This document shows, piece after piece, positions 27,736 to 36,655 of a stretch of 64,000 bases of DNA; the stretch's first letter is position 1, and every line of letters begins with the position of its first letter. The DNA comes from Microvirga lotononidis (GTDB lineage: Bacteria > Pseudomonadota > Alphaproteobacteria > Rhizobiales > Beijerinckiaceae). A program made the translations under genes and the position numbers. Location of the stretch: NCBI RefSeq assembly GCF_034627025.1, contig NZ_CP141048.1, positions 3,882,001 to 3,946,000 on the forward strand. The letters are read 5' to 3'. The notes below the pieces were generated by a model. It was not told the origin of the DNA, ran no database searches, and saw only the letters and a program-made list of their open reading frames with translations.

Positions 27736-28905
27736 CTACCGCCCTTTCCGCCGCGTGGTCCGTGCCGGCGCCCGAAGGCTGTAGCGCTGCATGTCGTTGC
27801 GGTCGCGGTTTGCGATCTTGTCCTGCCGCTCGCCGGACAGGACGGCGACGATGTCGTCCCGCACGGCCGGAAAGATCCGGTAGTAATTGTGGCTCTCGAA
27901 ATCCTGGCTCGGATCGATGGCGTCGCTCACGTCCACGGCCGTGACCTTGTCGCTGATGATCGCCATGTTCTCGGGCCCGTTCACGCCCAGGCGCGGCCCG
28001 TTGAACTTGGTCACCGAGCTCAAGGTGGAGAGGATCCAGTCCTTGCCGGTGTGGTACACGGTGACCCGGTTGCCGAGGCGCGGCAGGTAGCGCAGCTCCT
28101 TGACGTCCTCGAACGCGTCCTCGTCCTCGTCGGCGGCCGCCAGGACGATCTGCTCGAAGGTCCGGCGCAGGCGGTTGGGATCGGGCGCCTCGGTCGGCAG
28201 GGCGACGAGGGCCGGGACCGGGCGTTCCTCCGCGTCCGGCGCGGGCAGGTCGGCCGTGCGGACATATTCGCGCGGCTCGCCCTGGGGCACCTGCATCAGG
28301 GCCTGCACGGCATAGCGGAACGCGTAGTTCCCCATGCTGTGGCAGACGAGGTGCAGCGGCTGTCGGCAGACGGCCCGGCGGGGCAGGTTGTCGATGAAGT
28401 CGTAGAGGATGCGCATCGTGCGGGCGATGGCGACTCCCGAGCCGCGCGCCGTGCCGCGGTCGTGGAAGTAATCGGTGTAGGGCAGGGGCGTGGGCAGCGG
28501 CGTGCCGATGGACGGCCAGGTGAACGAGAACACGTTGGCGTCGATGCCGTAGAAATTCAGAATGCCCGCGGCCCGCTCGATGGCGTCCTGGAAGGTGTTC
28601 GAGAATCCGTGGATCACCACGAGGGTCGGCCGCCCGCCATCCTGCATGTCCTGCCGCAGCTTCTCGAAGATGTCGCGGCTGCCCCGCTGGATGCTCGGCC
28701 CGATGAGCTGTTCGGGCGCCACGTAGAGCGACCCCGCGATGAAGCTCGAACGCGTGGCCGTGACGCTCGCCTGCGCGGAGCCGAAGCGCACCGCCGTGCC
28801 GTCGATGGGCCCGGGCTCCGAACCGAAATCGACGATGGTCTGTCCGCCCCCGTCGGTGAGCGGCATGCGGTTGGTCGCGAAATAGACCGTCACGTTCTGC
28901 GCCAT
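27736..28905 (-). CDS. DUF900 alpha/beta hydrolase
   Basis: A 389-residue protein matching the DUF900 hydrolase family. It opens VTVYFATNRMP (a family landmark), then has the oxyanion segment LVVIHGFSNTFQDAIERAAG, the FSFTWPSIG strand turn, and the nucleophile elbow HLVCHSMGNYAFRYAVQAL with Ser in C-H-S-M-G-N. The late His in the FESHNYY region is a candidate base. No signal peptide is visible, so it should be cytoplasmic. Substrates of the family are mostly unknown. The start at 28905 follows GGAGAGACGG; longer frames to 29049 run into the promoter of the divergent cyclase gene and are unlikely. An acidic insertion (ADEDEDAFEDVKEL) lies in the second half. Confidence 0.82.
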   Translation of the reverse strand: MAQNVTVYFATNRMPLTDGGGQTIVDFGSEPGPIDGTAVRFGSAQASVTATRSSFIAGSLYVAPEQLIGPSIQRGSRDIFEKLRQDMQDGGRPTLVVIHGFSNTFQDAIERAAGILNFYGIDANVFSFTWPSIGTPLPTPLPYTDYFHDRGTARGSGVAIARTMRILYDFIDNLPRRAVCRQPLHLVCHSMGNYAFRYAVQALMQVPQGEPREYVRTADLPAPDAEERPVPALVALPTEAPDPNRLRRTFEQIVLAAADEDEDAFEDVKELRYLPRLGNRVTVYHTGKDWILSTLSSVTKFNGPRLGVNGPENMAIISDKVTAVDVSDAIDPSQDFESHNYYRIFPAVRDDIVAVLSGERQDKIANRDRNDMQRYSLRAPARTTRRKGR

Positions 28906-29047
28906 GGCCCGTCTCTCCAGCCGGGGCAGTCTGTCACGCTTGAGATACGGTGTCAGCGACAACGGCGGGGTATGGGGTCGCCGCCGGCCCTTGTGTTCCA
29001 TCGACAATCCCGGATAACTCTGGACCGGACGACGGGAAGGCGGGAGC

Positions 29048-30988
29048 ATGCGGGTCCGGATCGGCTATCAACCTTCGATCACCGCGCTCTTCGTGGCGGT
29101 GGTCCTGGCCGTCGGCCTGTCCCTGGTGTTCCTGAGCTTCGAGCGGGCGCGGGCGATCACCCGTTCGGCCGCCTTGTCCTTCATCGACCGCGTCGCGGAC
29201 CAGACGACGGACCGGGTGGACGGGCAGTTCAAGGACGTGCTCGACATCCTGGCCGTGCTGCGGCAGCTCAAGCCCGTCGAGACCGGCGCGGTCCAGGACA
29301 ATCCGGAACTCACCGCGATCCTGGCGGCGCTCCTGCGCCAGCATGAACAGCTCTACAATCTCTATGTCGGTTATGCGGACGGCGCCCTCGTCGAACTCGA
29401 CCTCATCGATCGCGCAGGGCCGGGGCTGCGCGCCCAGCTCAAGCCTCCGGCGGGTGCGGTTTTCCGCCTCACCGTCATCGATACACCGAAGGACGGCGGT
29501 CCGAGAAGGCGCTTCACCTCCTACTTGTCGTCCGGTCTCGAGATCCTGTCGCAGGAGGAGCGGGAGGCGGATTACGATCCACGTGTGCGGCCCTGGTATC
29601 AGGATGCGTTCAAGCCGGATGCCGGCGCCGTCACGGAGCCTTACGTCTTCGACATCGCCAACCTGATCGGCTACACGGTGCGTGCGCCGTTCACGCGGGG
29701 ACGGGGCGGGATCGCCGCCGGCGACATCCTGCTCAACGATGCCGAAGCCTTTCTTCGCTCCCAGAAGCTCGGACAATCCGGCGTCGTGTTTCTCTTCGAC
29801 GACAGCGGAACGGTCGTCGCGCATCCGCGCATGTCGGAATTCCTGTCCACGCAAGGGGCGAATGCTCCGCTCGACCTGCCGCCTCTCGATCGCATGCTGA
29901 ACGTCGACATCTCTCGCCCCCTGGATGCATGGCAGCGGGGCGGCTCGCCGCAGCAGATCTTCGACGATGCCCACGGGCGCACCTATGTGGCGGCGTTCCG
30001 GCCCATCAAGAGCTCCGGCTCATCCGGACTTCGCCTGGCCGTCGTGGCGCCGCTTGACGAATTCTTCGCGGAGATCGAGGAGAGCCGGCAAAATCTCGTT
30101 CTGCTTGCGCTCGGCTTCGTTCTCGCCTCGCTCCCGGTCATCGGGGGGATCGGCCTGCTGCTCTCGCGCTCGATGAAGGCGCTCGCGGCCGAAACGGACC
30201 GCATCCAGCGATTCGACACCAATGGGCCGGCGCGGGATGTCCGTTCGATCATCCGCGAGATCGACGATCTCGGGCGGTCGGTCTCCACCATGCGGACCGT
30301 GGTGCGGACCTTCGCGGCCTTCGTTCCGAAGCGGCTGGTCCAGCAGCTCGTCGCGACCGGCGACGCCCTCCGGCTCGGCGGGTCGCGCCGCGTCGTCACG
30401 ATCCTGTTCACCGACATCGCCGGTTTCACGCATATCACCGAGAAGGCCGATCCCGAGCAGGTGATGCTTCAGACGTCGCGCTATCTTGCGGCGCTCTCCG
30501 CGGTGATCATGGAGCATGGCGGCACGGTGGACAAATTCGTCGGCGATGCGGTCATGGCGATCTGGAATGCCCCTGCGGACGATCCCGATCACGTCGCCAA
30601 TGCCTGCGCGGCCGCCCTGGCCTGCCGGGAGGCCAACCGGGCGCTCAACGAGGAATTCGAAAAGGAAGGCTGGCCCGCCTATCGGACACGCTACGGCCTC
30701 CATACCGGAGAGGCCGTCGTCGGCACCATCGGATCCGCCGACCGCATGGCCTACACCGTCCTCGGCGCAGCCGTGAACCTCGCCGCGCGGCTCGAGCCGC
30801 TGAACAAGGATTACGGCACCGAGATCCTGGTCAGCGACGCCGTCCGCGAGCATGTCGCGGACCGCTTCGCGTTCCGGATGGTCGATACGATTCAACCGAA
30901 GGGTTTCGAGGCGAAGGTCCGCGTCTATGAACTCTGCGGCGCGTTGGAGGAGCGTGCCGAGGCGCGGTTGGAGGATGGTCAGGGGTGA
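29048..30988 (+). CDS. Membrane class III adenylate/guanylate cyclase with Cache sensor
   Basis: A 646-residue sensor cyclase. A transmembrane helix spans about 11-30, followed by a ~310-residue extracytoplasmic dCache region (YDPRVRPWYQDAF and AVTEPYVFD are typical), and a second helix near 350-372 leads to a short HAMP-like linker. The C-terminal class III catalytic domain is intact: FTDIAGFT (first metal Asp, ~455), KFVGDAVMAIW (second metal Asp, ~500), and LGAAVNLAARLE with the transition-state Asn and Arg (~576-580). It should make cAMP or cGMP in response to a periplasmic ligand. It is divergent from the DUF900 gene (142-bp gap). A palindromic element follows 30 bp after its stop. Confidence 0.93.
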   Translation: MRVRIGYQPSITALFVAVVLAVGLSLVFLSFERARAITRSAALSFIDRVADQTTDRVDGQFKDVLDILAVLRQLKPVETGAVQDNPELTAILAALLRQHEQLYNLYVGYADGALVELDLIDRAGPGLRAQLKPPAGAVFRLTVIDTPKDGGPRRRFTSYLSSGLEILSQEEREADYDPRVRPWYQDAFKPDAGAVTEPYVFDIANLIGYTVRAPFTRGRGGIAAGDILLNDAEAFLRSQKLGQSGVVFLFDDSGTVVAHPRMSEFLSTQGANAPLDLPPLDRMLNVDISRPLDAWQRGGSPQQIFDDAHGRTYVAAFRPIKSSGSSGLRLAVVAPLDEFFAEIEESRQNLVLLALGFVLASLPVIGGIGLLLSRSMKALAAETDRIQRFDTNGPARDVRSIIREIDDLGRSVSTMRTVVRTFAAFVPKRLVQQLVATGDALRLGGSRRVVTILFTDIAGFTHITEKADPEQVMLQTSRYLAALSAVIMEHGGTVDKFVGDAVMAIWNAPADDPDHVANACAAALACREANRALNEEFEKEGWPAYRTRYGLHTGEAVVGTIGSADRMAYTVLGAAVNLAARLEPLNKDYGTEILVSDAVREHVADRFAFRMVDTIQPKGFEAKVRVYELCGALEERAEARLEDGQG

Positions 30989-31018
30989 CAGTGATCCACC
31001 TCCGCAATCCAACCCGCG

Positions 31019-31110
31019 ACGTCATCACCGGCCTTGTGCCGGTGATCCCGATTGGAAAGGCGCGGCGCTCTTCAGCATCGGGATGGCCGGCACAAGGCCG
31101 GCCATGACGT
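31019..31110. repeat. Palindromic MAGLVPAI-type repeat, left copy
   Basis: Two 34-bp arms (31019-31052 and 31077-31110) are imperfect inverted repeats differing at four positions, with a 24-bp loop. Within the arms, TGGCCGGCCTTGTGCCGGCC is the core. This copy is oriented opposite to the one after the GIY-YIG gene. Confidence 0.88.
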
Positions 31111-31130
31111 GGTGGGGATGATGACCGCTT

Positions 31131-31454
31131 GTGTCTTTCGAGAAAGTAGCTCAATTTCAGCTTGTGAAAGTGTATTACGTCTATATCCTCGCAAGCCGAC
31201 CCGGTGGCGCTCTCTATGTGGGTGTTACCAATGATCTCGCGCGGCGTATATGGGAGCATAAAACCGGACACGGCAGCGATCATGCTCGGCGTTACAGGAT
31301 TGATCGGCTCGTTTATTACGAAAGCTATCCGAGCATTGCAGATGCCATTCAACGCGAGACATCGATCAAGCGTTGGCCACGGGTTTGGAAGACGAACTTG
31401 ATCCTTGAGATGAACCCGACTTGGCGTGATCTCTATGAAGAGCTGAACGCCTGA
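31131..31454 (+). CDS. GIY-YIG nuclease-superfamily protein
   Basis: A 107-residue protein of the URI / UPF0213-type GIY-YIG nuclease superfamily. YYVYILASR supplies the first strand (the GIY position), YVGVTNDLARRIWEH the second motif with its catalytic-type Arg, and DAIQRETSIKRWPRVWKTNLI the helix with the metal-binding Glu and the usual IK-x-W element. NPTWRDLYEELN at the C-terminus is typical. The family contains single-strand or structure-selective endonucleases, but many members are uncharacterised. The start is uncertain: GTG at 31131 or in-frame GTGs near 31164-31170, directly before the first strand. Its GC is visibly lower than its neighbours'. It is framed on both sides, at 20 and 10 bp, by palindromic repeats in inverse orientation. 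Confidence 0.85.
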   Translation: MSFEKVAQFQLVKVYYVYILASRPGGALYVGVTNDLARRIWEHKTGHGSDHARRYRIDRLVYYESYPSIADAIQRETSIKRWPRVWKTNLILEMNPTWRDLYEELNA

Positions 31455-31464
31455 TCTTCCTCCC

Positions 31465-31557
31465 GCGTCATGGCCGGCCTTGTGCCGGCCATCCCGATCC
31501 GGTGAGGCTCGGCGCATCAATCCATCGAGATCACCGGCACAGGGCCGGTGATGACGT
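31465..31557. repeat. Palindromic MAGLVPAI-type repeat, right copy
   Basis: Arms at 31465-31498 and 31524-31557 are again 34 bp each and match the arms of the left copy. The arm carrying the GGCC-core variant comes first here and second in the left copy, so the two elements are inverted relative to one another, with the GIY-YIG gene between them. Confidence 0.88.
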
Positions 31558-31602
31558 GGAGCATGGTGGAGCGGGTCTGCTCCACCTTACTCGGAAGGTG
31601 TC

Positions 31603-32901
31603 CTAATTCACCTTCCGCAGCACGGCGTTGCCGTCGTCGAGCAGGTGCTGGGCTGCGTCGGCGATCGACATCTGTCCGAAGGCGACCTGGTCGGCGACCT
31701 TGCGCATGACGTTGTTGTCGAACTCGACGGCTCCGACCGGGACCGGCGGCGGGTAGTCGCTCACCTTGTCGGCCAGGAGGTTGACGTAATCGACCGTCGC
31801 GCGCTCGACCTCATTCAGGTTCGGCAGGATGGCCTCGCGCACCTTGGGCGACATGGGCACGCCGCGTTCGACGCCGAGGATCTTGCCCGCTTCGACGTCG
31901 TTGACGAAGAAGCTGATGAAGGCCGCGGCCTTGTCGGGGTTCTTGCTGGTCGCGCCGATGCTCCAGATCAGGGCCGGCCGATAGTAATGGCCGGATTTCG
32001 TGCCGGGGCCGTTCGTCGGCACCATGGTGATCCCGAGCTTGTTCTTGGTGAGAAGCTGGTAGCCGATGAGCTGGTTCGAATAGGTGAGGCCCATGGCTGA
32101 TTTGCCCAGCGCAAGCGCGTTGCGCTCGATCTGCGACTGGTCGAGCGTCTGCACGTCCGCCGGTACGCAGCCGTTGCGCTTGCGCAGGTCTTCCCAGTAG
32201 CTGAACCACTCCTTCGCGTCGTCCACCGTGAAACCGAGCTTGGCGTCTTCCGTGTAAAGCCGCTTGCCGCGCTGGCGCAGCCACACGTCGAACACGTAGT
32301 GATAGCGCGCGCCGTAGGGAGCGCCCCAGTAATCGGGACGGCCCACCGCCTTGGTGAGATCGACCGCCATGTCGGCGAACTGCTTCCAGGTGGTCTCGTG
32401 GGTCGGGGGCGCGATGCCGGCCTTCTCGAACACCGTCTGGTCATAGAAGAGAGAGAACGAGTTGAGGCCGAGCGCGACGCCCCAAAGCTTGCCGTTCGCC
32501 CGGCAGAGATCGACCATCTTGTCGCCGAAGCTCGAAATGTCGAGCTGCTTGCCGACATATTCGTCCATGGCCTTCGCCGCGCCGCGTCCGGCATAATCGG
32601 CGAGGCTGCTCGGTTCCAGCTGGAACACGTCGGCGATGTTGCGACCGGCCATCTGCGTGCCGATCTTCGTCCAGTAATCGGCGCCGACGGGCTCGCCGGC
32701 GATCTCGATGCCGGTGCGCTCCGTGAAGAGCTTGCCCACCTCCGTGGTGCGCTTCGCGCGGTCCGGCGATCCCCACCAGGTCGCGCGCAGCCTTCCGCCT
32801 TCCGTCTGCGCCCAGCTCGCGCCGGGAGCGCCGATGGCTGCGGCGCCACCCAGCGCCAAGGCCGATTTCAATAACGTACGACGATCGAGTTCAGTCTTCA
32901 T
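31603..32901 (-). CDS. Extracellular solute-binding protein, family 1 (sugar type)
   Basis: A 432-residue periplasmic binding protein. The N-terminus DRRTLLKSALALGGAAAIG contains a twin-arginine export motif, with cleavage expected after AxA near PGASWAQ. The mature sequence has the carbohydrate SBP_bac_1 pattern: LRATWWGSPDRAKRT, DVFQLEPSSLADYAGRG, NSFSLFYDQTVFEKAGI, TWKQFADMA and GITMVPTNGPG. It should deliver a sugar, probably an oligosaccharide, to an ABC importer. No permease or ATPase gene follows (the next gene downstream is the GIY-YIG unit), so the membrane partners must be elsewhere. It is the last gene of the LacI-headed operon, 72 bp after the isomerase. Confidence 0.9.
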   Translation of the reverse strand: MKTELDRRTLLKSALALGGAAAIGAPGASWAQTEGGRLRATWWGSPDRAKRTTEVGKLFTERTGIEIAGEPVGADYWTKIGTQMAGRNIADVFQLEPSSLADYAGRGAAKAMDEYVGKQLDISSFGDKMVDLCRANGKLWGVALGLNSFSLFYDQTVFEKAGIAPPTHETTWKQFADMAVDLTKAVGRPDYWGAPYGARYHYVFDVWLRQRGKRLYTEDAKLGFTVDDAKEWFSYWEDLRKRNGCVPADVQTLDQSQIERNALALGKSAMGLTYSNQLIGYQLLTKNKLGITMVPTNGPGTKSGHYYRPALIWSIGATSKNPDKAAAFISFFVNDVEAGKILGVERGVPMSPKVREAILPNLNEVERATVDYVNLLADKVSDYPPPVPVGAVEFDNNVMRKVADQVAFGQMSIADAAQHLLDDGNAVLRKVN

Positions 32902-32973
32902 GGCTTCCTCCCATTCGCTTCTCAGGTCGTTCTTCGGCGAGGGAGCGAGAAGCGCGCTCCTCGACGGGTGTCG

Positions 32974-33783
32974 TTATAGAGATCGGGCGGCGCCGGACGG
33001 GCGCTCCCCTGCCTCTTCCAACATTCGGTGAAACACGGCGGCATCGGCGCGGAACTGCTCGGGGCTGTCGTCCCGCACGAATTCCAGCATGGCAAAACGG
33101 TCTCCCGGCCAGCGCGTCGCCGGGGCGTTGGACAGGATATCGATCCAGTACGCTCTCTGGTCCGACAAAGGATAGCGCGCCTTGTCCTTGTCCCACGCGA
33201 AGACATGCACATGCGATGTCTCGTGGCCGATGGCGCGAAGCTCGTCGAGCGCTTCAGCGAGGGGCAGGCCGGGGCGCGGCTGCCAGTAGAGGAACACGTT
33301 CGGATCGTCGATCTCCGCCATGAGCGCCTGCGCGGAGGCGAGATCGTCGGTGAGGGAATTGGGATGGTATTCGAGGCCGAGCGTGACCGAGGCCTCCGCC
33401 GCCCGCCGTGCCATGCGCCGGATCAACGCGGCGGTGTGCTTCCGCTCGTCCGCCGAATAGGTCGCGGAATCCCGGTTGCGGACACCGGGCCAGATGCGAA
33501 TGTTCGGTGCGCCGAGAGCCTGCGCGGTTTCGAGGACCGTCGCGAAGGCTTCGTCATCGTCGCTGGGCGGCGCGATATAGGAGCCGTATGACACGACCGC
33601 GAGACCGGCGCTCTCGGTGAGCCGTCGAACATGGCGAGCAAGGTCGAATTGACCGGGAAGAACGTGCACGTCGCCCGCCCATTCGATCCCCTCGATGCCG
33701 CATTCGGCCGCGAGCCTGACGATGGTCCTCGGCGCAAGTTTGCGGAACGTGACGGAGCACAGGCCGGGTCTGAACGACGTCAT
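32974..33783 (-). CDS. Sugar phosphate isomerase/epimerase (AP endonuclease 2 fold)
   Basis: A 269-residue TIM-barrel protein of the xylose-isomerase-like superfamily. Landmarks are PGLCSVTFRKLAP at the N-terminus, GIEGIEWAGDVHV, LGAPNIRIWPG, and the metal-site region LGLEYHPNSLTDD. A later HVHVFAWD supplies a further His. The superfamily needs a divalent metal and interconverts ketoses or inosose-like compounds; the exact substrate is not readable here. The start overlaps the stop of the dehydrogenase gene (ATGA), so the two are translationally coupled. Context in a LacI-regulated operon with a DUF2264 protein and a sugar binding protein supports a role in carbohydrate breakdown. Confidence 0.82.
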   Translation of the reverse strand: MTSFRPGLCSVTFRKLAPRTIVRLAAECGIEGIEWAGDVHVLPGQFDLARHVRRLTESAGLAVVSYGSYIAPPSDDDEAFATVLETAQALGAPNIRIWPGVRNRDSATYSADERKHTAALIRRMARRAAEASVTLGLEYHPNSLTDDLASAQALMAEIDDPNVFLYWQPRPGLPLAEALDELRAIGHETSHVHVFAWDKDKARYPLSDQRAYWIDILSNAPATRWPGDRFAMLEFVRDDSPEQFRADAAVFHRMLEEAGERPSGAARSL

Positions 33784-34793
33784 GCCATCGTCTCCAGGGC
33801 CTTTGCCGTGATGGCCGAGCGAAGCGGGCGCCCGTCCATGAACCGCTCGATCTCCTCGACGATGTACTCGCCGAGACGCTCGCGCTCGTTGCCGATGGCG
33901 CCGGCGATGTGAGGCGTGAGGAACACGTTCGGCAGGTCGTAGAGCGCGGAGGATTTCTCCGGCACTTCCGGAAAGGTGACGTCGATGATCGCATCGATGC
34001 GGCCGGTGCGCAGTTCGTCGATGAGATCGTCCTGTTCGACGATGATGCCGCGGGCCGTGTTGATGAACGTGGCGCCGTCGCGCATGAGCGCCAGGTGCCT
34101 GCGGTCGATCATGCCCTGCGTCGACGGAAGGGCGGGGGCATGAATCGACACCACGTCCGAGCGCCGCATCAGGTCGTCGAGCGAAACGCTCTCGACCCTG
34201 AGCGCGGCGGCCTCGGACGCGTCGACATAAGGATCGTGAAGAAGAACGCGGAACGCGAACGGCTTCAGGAGCTCGATGACGCGTCGTCCGATGCGCGAGG
34301 CGCCGACGATGCCGATGGTGCGGTGGAAATTCCCGAGCGGCTGTGCGGTCATGGGGAATGTGCGCGAGCGGTTGCGGTCCGCGCAGTAGATGTCGCGGAA
34401 GCGGAACACCTGCTTGTTGGCGAAGAGGATCGCCGCCAGGGTGAACTCGGCCACCGGGACGGCATTGGCCTCGGCCGCGTGCGTGACCGCGATCCCTGCC
34501 TCGATCACATCCGCCGACAGGAACCCCTTCACCGTCCCGGCCGCATGAGCGATCAGCCGCAGATTCGGCGCCAGCTCCAGAATGTCGCGACCGATGGCCG
34601 GGCAGCCCCAGCCGGTGACCAGGATCTCCGTCTGCCGGAGGATCTCCAGGGCGTGACCTTGCGTAAATGTCCGCAGCGGCTCCGGCGACAGGATCGTGCC
34701 CGAGCGGGCCAGCCGGTCCAGCAGGGGCGGGGTGAGGACGCCTTCCGTACGGACAGGGTCCATGGCGAATGCAATTTTTTGCAAGCCGGTCAT
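33780..34793 (-). CDS. D-isomer-specific 2-hydroxyacid dehydrogenase
   Basis: A 337-residue NAD(P)-dependent dehydrogenase. The catalytic N- and C-terminal halves enclose a Rossmann domain with GIVGASRIGRRVIELL (Gly-x-Gly-type dinucleotide motif; the second Gly is Ala, a tolerated change). Other landmarks are VVSIHAPALPSTQGMID, FINTARGIIVEQDDL (catalytic Arg) and PNVFLTPHIAGAIG (catalytic His), with the Glu expected in the ..DVTFPEVPE region. It probably oxidises a sugar acid or reduces a keto acid. It is coupled by ATGA overlaps to the DUF2264 gene upstream and the isomerase gene downstream. Codons 4-8 also contain a palindrome matching the operator-like site upstream of lacI. Confidence 0.9.
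   Translation of the reverse strand: MTGLQKIAFAMDPVRTEGVLTPPLLDRLARSGTILSPEPLRTFTQGHALEILRQTEILVTGWGCPAIGRDILELAPNLRLIAHAAGTVKGFLSADVIEAGIAVTHAAEANAVPVAEFTLAAILFANKQVFRFRDIYCADRNRSRTFPMTAQPLGNFHRTIGIVGASRIGRRVIELLKPFAFRVLLHDPYVDASEAAALRVESVSLDDLMRRSDVVSIHAPALPSTQGMIDRRHLALMRDGATFINTARGIIVEQDDLIDELRTGRIDAIIDVTFPEVPEKSSALYDLPNVFLTPHIAGAIGNERERLGEYIVEEIERFMDGRPLRSAITAKALETMA
34770..34783. promoter_or_regulatory. Internal operator-like palindrome
   Basis: TGCAATTTTTTGCA lies inside the first codons of the dehydrogenase gene and differs by one base from the palindrome upstream of the lacI start. It may be a second LacI binding site. Confidence 0.4.
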
Positions 34794-36655
34794 TCGCCCA
34801 TTCTCCAGGCCAGGGCGCCGACCCGACGGCCGTCCCGCCTTATGGCAGCCTCCAGCTCTTCGATTGCCGGTGCGGGTGGAAGGTCCTTCCAAATCCGCGC
34901 CGCATCGAACCGATCGGTCAACGCAACGGCAGCCGTCAGCAGAATCGTTTCGCCGCTTGGGATATCGCCCCGCAGCTGCGGCACGAAGGTCTTCGGGTGG
35001 AGAAGATTCGTGTTGGGAGGGGCTTTCAACCCGATACCACGCCTCTCGATCGTCGAGCCGAGATCCGCGATTCCGCTGAAATCCTCCGCGCCGATCACCA
35101 GTGCGGTTCCGTTCCGTTCGTCGATCCGTTCCAGCTTCCGGTAGGCATCGGCGCGCGGGATCGCGAAGCCCCCCTCGGCGGTGCTCAAGGGACGCGGCGT
35201 CCTGATCCGGTGGACCCGGACATGCCAGGGGGACGCGGGCAGGAGCCAGGTCTCGACCTCGACGTCGGACCAAGGACGCCAGCGGGCATAGAGCACATTC
35301 CCGGCGATGCGGGCGTCCTCGTTCGTCTCGCGTACCCGGAAATGCCGGCCGTCGTCGCTGAAGGCGAGCATCCCGTCCAGGGCAGCGCCCTCGAAGATCC
35401 GCTCGTCGCTCTCGACGCTGAAGGCATAGCGGGAGGAATAGGCGAACTTGGCGTATTTCTCGCTCCCGAACCGCATCTGGAGGTTTTCCTGACCGGACGA
35501 CAGCGCGATCACGTTCCCGGGCGTGTGCATCATCACCATGCCGGGCTGCGGCTGCGGCGACGGCTCGGGGAACGCCGGCGCGGGCGCTTCCTCGGCGGTC
35601 CAGAACGGATGCGAAGCCGGCAGCGCCAGCGGGAGGAAGGCCTTGAAGGCCCAATAGGGCGAACCCGCCGAGTTGTAGTTTTCCGACATGAGCAGGTTGG
35701 CATAGCCGAACCCGACCGTGAGCACGCCGCTCCTGTCCGTGATGGGGAGCTTCGCCCACCAGCGCAGGTGCCGGAGATAATAGCCCTTCACCTCGCCCCA
35801 GGGCAGAGCCTCCTCGTCGGCGAAGGCGAGCGCGGCCCAGAAACCCGCGCAGGCGAAACGATACGTCATGCTGCGGCCGAAGACGAGCGCGCCGCCGTCC
35901 TCCGCGAACCAGTGCCGGATGTTCGGCGCGAACAGGCGCGCCCAGTCCCGGAACCGGCGCTTGCGCTCCTCGTCGGAGGTCGCAAGGGCCGCATAGATCA
36001 GCCCGTAGAAGTGCATCGCGAAGGGGATGTAGTGATCGACTCGGGGCACGTTGCCGTCGCGGTACCACCCGTCCCCGAGATAGAAGGATTCCAGCTCCCG
36101 GAGGTATTGCTCGGTGATGGAACGGTCGAACTCGACCCCGGCCTGTTCCAGGCCGAGATCGATCATGACCCGGAAGAATTTCCAGTTGTTGTCGGCGAAT
36201 TCGTGCGGCCGCGCCTCCAGCAGGTAGATCGCGACGTTCTTCTTCGCCCGTTCGTCCAGGGGCTCCCAGAGATGCTGGGGAACGAGGCGAAGCGCAAAGC
36301 CCAGGGCTGCCAGCTCGACCATCCGCTGATCGCGGTCGGTGACCTTGCCCCAGTATTCGGGATGCTCCGGATCCGTCCCGTTGGCGAGCCCCTTCGCGTA
36401 GAGCGGCCAATGGGGAAAGTCTCCGCCGCCCGCGGCGTAGGGCGCCAAGCCCCAGAGCGGCCGCGCGAAACCTTCGAGATCCGCGGCCGCCTGATCGAAA
36501 TGCGCCGCCGTGGCGCTGAGGCTCACCCGGGCGCCGCCTTCCGAGAAGGCGGGCAGGAGCGGGGCGAAGAGGTCCAGAAGCGCCTTCTCGACGTCGGCTC
36601 TAGTCCGGAGCGGGTTGCCGGTCAGGGGAGAGGCATGAACGGGGACGTAGGTCAT
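34790..36655 (-). CDS. DUF2264 protein
   Basis: A 621-residue protein matching the DUF2264 family in layout: an N-terminal all-helical part with PLTRNPL-like opening (HASPLTGNPLRTRADVEKAL), RPLWGLAPYAAGGGDF, ADNNWKFFRVMIDLGLEQ, GWYRDGNVPRVDHYIPFAMH and RFACAGFWAALAFAD, which together suggest an (alpha/alpha)6-type toroid. A C-terminal beta-rich half follows, from about residue 390 (MVMMHTPGNVIALSSGQ). Families with this fold are often glycoside hydrolases or lyases, and DUF2264 genes typically sit with carbohydrate genes. No signal peptide is visible, so it would act in the cytoplasm. The start at 36655 overlaps the lacI stop (ATGA). The enzymatic reaction is not known to me. Confidence 0.85.
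   Translation of the reverse strand: MTYVPVHASPLTGNPLRTRADVEKALLDLFAPLLPAFSEGGARVSLSATAAHFDQAAADLEGFARPLWGLAPYAAGGGDFPHWPLYAKGLANGTDPEHPEYWGKVTDRDQRMVELAALGFALRLVPQHLWEPLDERAKKNVAIYLLEARPHEFADNNWKFFRVMIDLGLEQAGVEFDRSITEQYLRELESFYLGDGWYRDGNVPRVDHYIPFAMHFYGLIYAALATSDEERKRRFRDWARLFAPNIRHWFAEDGGALVFGRSMTYRFACAGFWAALAFADEEALPWGEVKGYYLRHLRWWAKLPITDRSGVLTVGFGYANLLMSENYNSAGSPYWAFKAFLPLALPASHPFWTAEEAPAPAFPEPSPQPQPGMVMMHTPGNVIALSSGQENLQMRFGSEKYAKFAYSSRYAFSVESDERIFEGAALDGMLAFSDDGRHFRVRETNEDARIAGNVLYARWRPWSDVEVETWLLPASPWHVRVHRIRTPRPLSTAEGGFAIPRADAYRKLERIDERNGTALVIGAEDFSGIADLGSTIERRGIGLKAPPNTNLLHPKTFVPQLRGDIPSGETILLTAAVALTDRFDAARIWKDLPPAPAIEELEAAIRRDGRRVGALAWRMGE

Noticed and set aside
30831..31520. 229-residue minus-strand frame across the GIY-YIG unit
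   Set aside because: It joins the 3' end of the cyclase, both palindromes (giving the MAGLVPAI/RHKAGHD-type peptide) and the antisense of the nuclease gene. It has no coherent domain.
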